This document shows positions 14,401 to 17,492 of a DNA stretch of 17,492 bases, in pieces (within the stretch, counting starts at the first letter, position 1; every line of letters starts with the position of its first letter). The notes below the pieces were generated by a model. That model was not told the DNA's origin and searched no databases. It saw nothing but the letters and a program-made list of their open reading frames with translations. The position numbers and the translations under genes are program-made. This DNA comes from an uncultured Sinobacteraceae bacterium (GTDB taxonomy: Bacteria; Pseudomonadota; Gammaproteobacteria; Steroidobacterales; Steroidobacteraceae), in the NCBI GenBank assembly GCA_937902995.1, contig CALEKY010000137.1, positions 1 to 17,492 of the forward strand, in the 5' to 3' direction.

Positions 14401-15222
14401 GAGATCGATCTGTCGAAACTGCCGCAAAGTCAGAGCACGCAGGGCGCTTCGTCGGATGTCGTCATCGTCGATGCCGAGGCGCAGGAGGTGGAGCAAGCTG
14501 CAGACATCCCGCTCCATGCACAAATCAAGGTCACGCTCGGCGAGAAGGTCACGCTCATGGGTTACGGGTTGAATGCGCGTGTGCTCGGCCAGCTCACGGT
14601 CAACGAGCAGCCCGGCTCGCCGACGTCGGGATCGGGCGAAGTGCGCGTGGAAGGCACGTACAAGGCGTACGGTCAGGATCTAACGATCCAGAAAGGCCAG
14701 CTCGTGTATGCCGGCACGCCGCTCGACAATCCGCGCATGGATCTCGTTGCCGTGCGCAAGATCGAGGAAGTGACGGCAGGTCTGCGCGTGACCGGATCGG
14801 CGCAGAGTCCGCAACTCACGGTGTTCTCGGAACCGGCGATGGGTCAATCGGACGCACTAGCCTATCTCGTGACGGGCAAACCGTTGAGCGAAGTCGGGCA
14901 AGGCAATGCGGACGAAGGCGACATGCTGCAAACCGCCGCACGCTCGCTCGGCACTGCCGCCGGCGGCGTGATCGCCAAGAGCATCGGCAAACGGCTCGGC
15001 GTGGACGAGTTCGGCGTGACCGACAACGAAGCGATCGGCGGCGCCGCGCTCACCATCGGTCAATATCTTTCGCCGCGGTTGTATCTTGGCTACGGCGTCG
15101 GCCTGTTCGAACCCGGACAAGTCATCACGCTACGCTACAAACTCTCGCGCAGCCTCGCGCTCGAAGTTCTCAATGCAACGCAGGATCAGAGGGCGGGGTT
15201 GGAGTACAGGAAGGAGAAGTGA
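11461..15222 (+). CDS. tamB: TamB, inner-membrane-anchored AsmA-like bridge of the translocation and assembly module
   Basis: The 1253-residue product is the usual TamB length (E. coli 1259). One N-terminal membrane helix (about 7-28) anchors it in the inner membrane. A very long repetitive beta-rich region follows, with the alternating hydrophobic pattern of the lipid-carrying groove, and the C-terminal TamB/DUF490 domain includes YGQDLTIQKGQLVYAGTPLD (from Y1070), VTGSAQSPQLTVFSEP and the final region ending GLEYRKEK. It spans the periplasm, partners TamA in the outer membrane, and in E. coli also contributes with YhdP and YdbH to phospholipid transport. The ATG overlaps the tamA stop (ATGA), which implies coupling. 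Immediately after the stop codon a purine-rich low-complexity tract begins. The frame is intact. Confidence 0.95.
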   Translation: MKLRWYSWVGIALLAIVLIAVAAVAWAVGTNAGARWVVARAQGFLGEALQVERVEGALAGPLTLTNVAYRDPAIGVDVAAEYVHLDLAFLKLLGMTVHVVTAELRGVDVHLTEPTEPQPEPPVEKQPFTLEAPIDIVVERFVLNDLAVINREQPVVTIDSATFIGQWIGSAIAIRQLDVQSPDGEAHFVADVRQSRYYEGEGNGRFRWKAGDRTVAGALEANGREGATNLRVDLTAPLTATLAVEFQQTEELPWKLGLEVPTFDPRESLLPESSLQTLAARLHGAGALDEGAIAGVIEVNGEPIRLERIHFAQREQAVDLDALVQLGGGNIAAKGVVHTAQEPVAATLNLNWSEVVVPESLAGQAIFTRGNLDFEGSAESYRATGTLSAGPKDRIANLELKVQGTSERIEVEQLDIVQQPGRFAMNGTVELQPQIGWSLRSEARQFDPGAFAVEWPGSLNFDLNTQGTLLEEGPEATVVVENLRGRLRNRDLGGRVNLALAPNMAIEGNLDLRSGKSRLQLVGRSRDETDAVATISVPSLNDWLPDGSGELRGRITAKGKWPELNVAGELNGNALQVGTLVQAERLAVEWNIDRPTDPSGRATLSAAKLAASGFEFDSVRARVEGDKSRHSVDFDAAGAPLGTAFLVEGALDGEAWEGTIQRLVLDVKDAARLTLQEPVTVGYSPELVQVSQACFADGDIRLCMQGDRASTGVMHAIYSLQSVPLALANAFLPASMPLRLAGTFDGAGNIESTADGVFKGRADIRSASGQISREGADEDAPPDVLLRYADLSLSAEMDGPDARAQLNARLDESGALNGRVALQGLAEPTTNLEGQLSASLPSLRVIELFAPQLANVQGRADLRADVRGSLDAPQVAGEFRVSELGMDVPAAGLELRQGNVSVTALDAKRFKLTGGIASGPGRVDFDGEATTDGIVAIKLAGKQFQAANIPSANVIIEPDLNFERGAERMTLTGSVHIPAAEIDLSKLPQSQSTQGASSDVVIVDAEAQEVEQAADIPLHAQIKVTLGEKVTLMGYGLNARVLGQLTVNEQPGSPTSGSGEVRVEGTYKAYGQDLTIQKGQLVYAGTPLDNPRMDLVAVRKIEEVTAGLRVTGSAQSPQLTVFSEPAMGQSDALAYLVTGKPLSEVGQGNADEGDMLQTAARSLGTAAGGVIAKSIGKRLGVDEFGVTDNEAIGGAALTIGQYLSPRLYLGYGVGLFEPGQVITLRYKLSRSLALEVLNATQDQRAGLEYRKEK

Positions 15223-15276
15223 GGGAAAAGGGAAAGGGGAAAAGGGAATAAGGGAAGGAGGGAAGGGAGAAGGAAA
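15223..15276 (+). repeat. Purine-rich low-complexity tract (GGGAAAA-type) after tamB
   Basis: The base following the tamB stop codon begins a run of GGG/GGGG blocks separated by three to five A's, almost without pyrimidine for 54 bases (one T at 15249). Several sets of four G-runs with short loops are present, so the plus strand fits a G-quadruplex pattern, and the near-mirror symmetry could also allow triplex DNA. The 13-mer GGGGAAAAGGGAA (15236-15248) recurs inverted at 15397-15409. Confidence 0.9.
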
Positions 15277-15392
15277 TGGCGGCGGGATTGTGGATAATCG
15301 CCATTGCAGCGTATCGATGGCGCTGCTGACGAAAGCCCGATTGCGAGGCCGACGCGTCTGATGTCAGTTGCGTATCACCGATGCTGAATTCG

Positions 15393-15423
15393 CCTTTTCC
15401 CTTTTCCCCATTCCCTGTTCCCT
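15393..15423 (+). repeat. Pyrimidine-rich tract, inverted counterpart of the purine tract
   Basis: CCTTTTCCCTTTTCCCC and further C/T blocks are the reverse complement type of the tract at 15223-15276; a 13-base inverted match links the two (15236-15248 and 15397-15409). The tract ends eight bases before the ATG of the gene at 15432, directly against its AAAGAG ribosome-binding-like sequence. The 116 bases between the tracts hold no gene that I can support. Confidence 0.85.
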
Positions 15424-15431
15424 AAAGAGCG

Positions 15432-16031
15432 ATGGAAGACTGGGTCCTCAAAGCCATGCAGCGATGGCCGAACGTGCCGGCCTTGTTCGGTTGGCTCGGT
15501 CTCGATCGGCGCGGACGGTGGCTGATTCAGGGTCAAACGATTTCTCATCCGAGAATCGTCGAGACCATGAATCGCAATTACGGCGTCGACGAGCATGGGC
15601 GCTGGTATTTCCAGAACGGACCGCAGCGCGGGTACATCGAGCTCGAGTACGCACCGTACGTGCTGTATCGCGAGGGCGACGGCTTCAGGACTCACACCGG
15701 ATTGCGCGTCGAGCGCCCGACACAGGCGATTCTCGATGAGGTCGGCACATTGTCGTTGTCGACCGAGCATGGGCTCGGCGAGGTCTATGGCGGCGATCTC
15801 GATTGGGTGCTGGAGCGGCTGAGTATCGGCGATCAATCGATCGACGAAGAAGACATCGCGGCGCTGCTCGAGAAACCTTCTCATACGGAAACCGAGGCGG
15901 TGCTCGCGCTCGGCCGCGCACGGTTGCCGGTCGTGCGGATCGATGCAGCCGACTTGCCGGACGTGTTCGGCTTTACCCGTAGCCCGCAGCCGCGCGAAGG
16001 CGAGCGGGTGAGCACGGGTGCGCCGGATTGA
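15432..16031 (+). CDS. Uncharacterised conserved-type protein (possible DUF2946-style annotation)
   Basis: The 199-residue product has no signal peptide or membrane helix and should be cytoplasmic. The N-terminal half has many aromatic and glycine residues (WPNVPALFGWLGLDRRGRW, NRNYGVDEHGRWYFQNGPQR, YVLYREGDGFRTHTG), a pattern I have seen in small DUF2946-labelled proteins, but I am not sure of that name. The C-terminal half is acidic (SIGDQSIDEEDIAALLEK). Two WxF/WxL strand motifs in DxxGRW contexts (DRRGRW and DEHGRW) suggest an internal repeat of small beta elements. The ATG at 15432 lies only two bases from AAAGAG, which is close for a ribosome binding site; M9 is an alternative start. 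No function can be given. Confidence 0.75.
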   Translation: MEDWVLKAMQRWPNVPALFGWLGLDRRGRWLIQGQTISHPRIVETMNRNYGVDEHGRWYFQNGPQRGYIELEYAPYVLYREGDGFRTHTGLRVERPTQAILDEVGTLSLSTEHGLGEVYGGDLDWVLERLSIGDQSIDEEDIAALLEKPSHTETEAVLALGRARLPVVRIDAADLPDVFGFTRSPQPREGERVSTGAPD

Positions 16032-16038
16032 TCGCGCC

Positions 16039-16061
16039 GGGAGCGACAATCGCTCGCTCCC
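16039..16061 (+). terminator. Possible terminator hairpin
   Basis: GGGAGCGA (16039-16046) and TCGCTCCC (16054-16061) form a perfect eight-base stem with a seven-base loop, starting seven bases after the stop of the gene at 15432. There is no T-run after it, so it may be a weak or factor-dependent terminator, or only a 3' stabilising hairpin. Confidence 0.5.
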
Positions 16062-16104
16062 AATCCGAGTTCGCATGGAGCGGTCGCGGGGGGCGGTCCT
16101 CGAA

Positions 16105-16120
16105 TGTCAACGTCTGTCAA
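16105..16120 (+). promoter_or_regulatory. Direct repeat TGTCAA-N4-TGTCAA before the serine hydrolase gene
   Basis: Two identical TGTCAA hexamers start 10 bases apart (16105 and 16115), about 80 bases before the hydrolase ATG and beside an AT-richer patch (TTGAAA, 16121-16126). The one-turn spacing is what a tandem-binding regulator would use. No -10 element is clear at the proper distance, and the pairing could be chance. Confidence 0.3.
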
Positions 16121-16197
16121 TTGAAACTTCTTGTCCCGGGCCGGGCGGAGCGGTGCGCGATACTCGTGCGACACCGCACTCGCAGAGGACCGAACGA

Positions 16198-17492
16198 ATG
16201 ATCCCCGCACTGCGCGCACGTCGTATCGAGATCCCCAACCGTTGGCTCGTCGTGCTGACGGCGGCCTTGCTCACCGTTTCGGCCGGCACAGCTTCGGCGC
16301 AGTCTGCTCGCCCCGGCGCTTGGCCCACACCCGCGGATGTCGTCGGCGAGAAGGCAGGCTTCAGTCGGGAGGGGCTTGCGAAGCTCGACGCCCGCATGAA
16401 GGAGGCCGTCGACAAAGGCGAGGTCTCGGGCATCGTCACGCTCTTGGCGCGCAAGGGCCAGGTGGCGCAGTTCACTGCGCACGGCGTCCAGTCGTACGAA
16501 ACCGGTGTGCCGATGAGCGAGAAGACGCTGTTTCGTATCTATTCGATGACGAAGCCAGTCACGGGCGTTGCGCTGATGCAGCTCTACGAGAAGGGTTTGT
16601 GGAAGCTCGACGATCCGATCACGAAATTCATTCCCGAATTTGCGAACCTCAAAGTGATGCGGAGCAAGGACTCCGGGCTCGAGGAGCTTAAGCGTCCGCC
16701 GACGATGCTCGAGCTGATGACGCACACGGCCGGATTCGGCTACGGCCTCATGCAGTTCCATCCCGTCGATCAGATGTTCGCCAAGGAGAACCCGCTCGCC
16801 AAACCGGACATGAAGTCCATGATCGATACCATCGCCAAGCTCCCGTTGCTGGCTCAACCGGGCGAGCGCTGGTCGTACTCGATCGCCGTGGACATTCAAG
16901 GCGCCATCGTCGAGCGGCTCTCGGGCAAGACGTTCGGCCAATATCTCAAGGATCACGTTTTCGAGCCGCTGCACATGAACGACACGATGTTCTTCGTGCC
17001 GCCGGCCGAACGTGCGCGTCTCGCGGGCCTGTATCAATGGTCTTCCAGCGCCGGCAAGCTCGTACCGCTGCCCGAGTCGCCCGGCCGCGGCTTCTTCGAG
17101 GCCGATCACGTCGAGTCCGGCGGCGGTGGGCTCATTTCGACGATTCACGATTACGCGCGCTTCTGTCAGATGCTGCTCAACAAAGGCGAGCTCGATGGCG
17201 CGCGCATTCTCGAGCCCGAGACCGTCGCACTCATGACTCAGAATCATATCGGCGACTTGCGTGTCGGCTTCGACGGCAACGCTGCAACGAGCGGTAACTC
17301 GGGCTCGGGGTTCGGGCTCGACTTTGCGGTGATCTACGATCCGGCAGCCGCGAAGTCCGTGCAGGGCAAGGGCACGTACTCGTGGTTCGGCATCGCAGGC
17401 ACTTGGTTCTGGGTCGATCCCACGAACGAGCTGTTCTATATCGGTATGATTCAGCGCCGCGGCGGCGCCGGTGCGAATGCCGTGAATTTCCG
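16198..17492 (+). CDS. Secreted beta-lactamase-fold serine hydrolase (class C / family VIII esterase type), 3' truncated by window end
   Basis: The frame is open for 431 codons and runs off the window, so the C-terminus is missing. A signal peptide is visible (basic start, LVVLTAALLTVSAGTASA, cut probably after A34). The nucleophile motif is S116-M-T-K119 (FRIYSMTKPV), followed by LMTHTAGFGYG and the second motif Y227 in PGERWSYSIAVD. WFGIAGTWFW (from W396) stands where the third KTG/HxG-like motif is expected. This layout belongs to penicillin-binding-like beta-lactamase/DD-peptidase/esterase EstB-type enzymes in the periplasm or outside the cell; the substrate cannot be told, and true beta-lactamase activity is less likely than esterase activity. 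AGAGGA (16184-16189) eight bases upstream supports the ATG. A shorter plus-strand frame from 16131 is a shadow. Confidence 0.92.
   Translation, partial: MIPALRARRIEIPNRWLVVLTAALLTVSAGTASAQSARPGAWPTPADVVGEKAGFSREGLAKLDARMKEAVDKGEVSGIVTLLARKGQVAQFTAHGVQSYETGVPMSEKTLFRIYSMTKPVTGVALMQLYEKGLWKLDDPITKFIPEFANLKVMRSKDSGLEELKRPPTMLELMTHTAGFGYGLMQFHPVDQMFAKENPLAKPDMKSMIDTIAKLPLLAQPGERWSYSIAVDIQGAIVERLSGKTFGQYLKDHVFEPLHMNDTMFFVPPAERARLAGLYQWSSSAGKLVPLPESPGRGFFEADHVESGGGGLISTIHDYARFCQMLLNKGELDGARILEPETVALMTQNHIGDLRVGFDGNAATSGNSGSGFGLDFAVIYDPAAAKSVQGKGTYSWFGIAGTWFWVDPTNELFYIGMIQRRGGAGANAVNF

Noticed and set aside
13066..14523. Long (485-codon) minus-strand open frame inside tamB
   Set aside because: It is a shadow of tamB; composition is Arg/His-rich and no motif or ribosome binding site is seen.
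15289..15297. Perfect DnaA-box-like nonamer (TTATCCACA on the minus strand)
   Set aside because: It is a single copy with no cluster of further boxes, AT-rich unwinding region or origin-type genes nearby; one exact nonamer can occur by chance.
16117..17247. Long minus-strand open frame opposite the serine hydrolase
   Set aside because: The plus-strand frame carries a signal peptide and the SxxK and YS motifs; the minus-strand product has none and looks like a shadow.

Overview
The window is GC-rich chromosomal DNA from a Gram-negative bacterium. An outer-membrane/inner-membrane TamA-TamB pair, an OmpR/EnvZ-type two-component system, a Spy/CpxP-like periplasmic protein, a YihG-like acyltransferase and a CsrA-family protein all point to a gammaproteobacterium. 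My guess is the Xanthomonadales/Nevskiales/Steroidobacteraceae neighbourhood, but this is inference from gene families and codon style, not a database match. I see no IS element, phage gene, CRISPR array, tRNA or rRNA. Coding density is high and no gene-free stretch exceeds about 215 bases.

Left part (1-3360): a DUF4112-type membrane protein gene on the minus strand ends against a 7-bp tandem repeat. Divergent to it is an envelope-signalling module: OmpR-family response regulator, sensor kinase overlapping it by 4 bases, and a small secreted Spy/CpxP-like protein. A near-identical 19-base sequence lies before the regulator and again before the Spy-like gene. It contains two GWWAC half-sites one helical turn apart, as expected for an operator of the encoded regulator. 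The module ends in a strong 24-base palindromic terminator.

Middle-left (3397-5832, minus strand): two tandem paralogous four-helix membrane proteins (DUF6644-like) are followed by a kinase-like protein that keeps a phospho-acceptor His motif and a receiver domain but has lost recognisable ATP-binding boxes, and by a small acidic hypothetical protein.

Middle (6008-8459): a one-component regulator-like protein (N-terminal winged-helix-like domain, one membrane helix, C-terminal putative periplasmic domain) precedes a lysophospholipid-type acyltransferase. Convergent to the acyltransferase, with overlapping stop codons, is a very divergent 65-residue CsrA-family protein whose own ribosome binding site resembles a CsrA target.

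Right part (8675-17492, plus strand): a Tat-exported aldo/keto reductase, then tamA and tamB overlapping by 4 bases (translocation and assembly module/phospholipid transport to the outer membrane). A long GC-rich hairpin sits just before tamA. After tamB comes a purine-rich low-complexity tract and, about 150 bases on, its pyrimidine-rich inverted counterpart, which runs up to the start of a 199-residue uncharacterised gene. The window ends inside a secreted beta-lactamase-fold serine hydrolase. Much of the content concerns the cell envelope: sensing (two-component system, Spy-like protein, transmembrane regulator), lipid acylation, and outer-membrane assembly.
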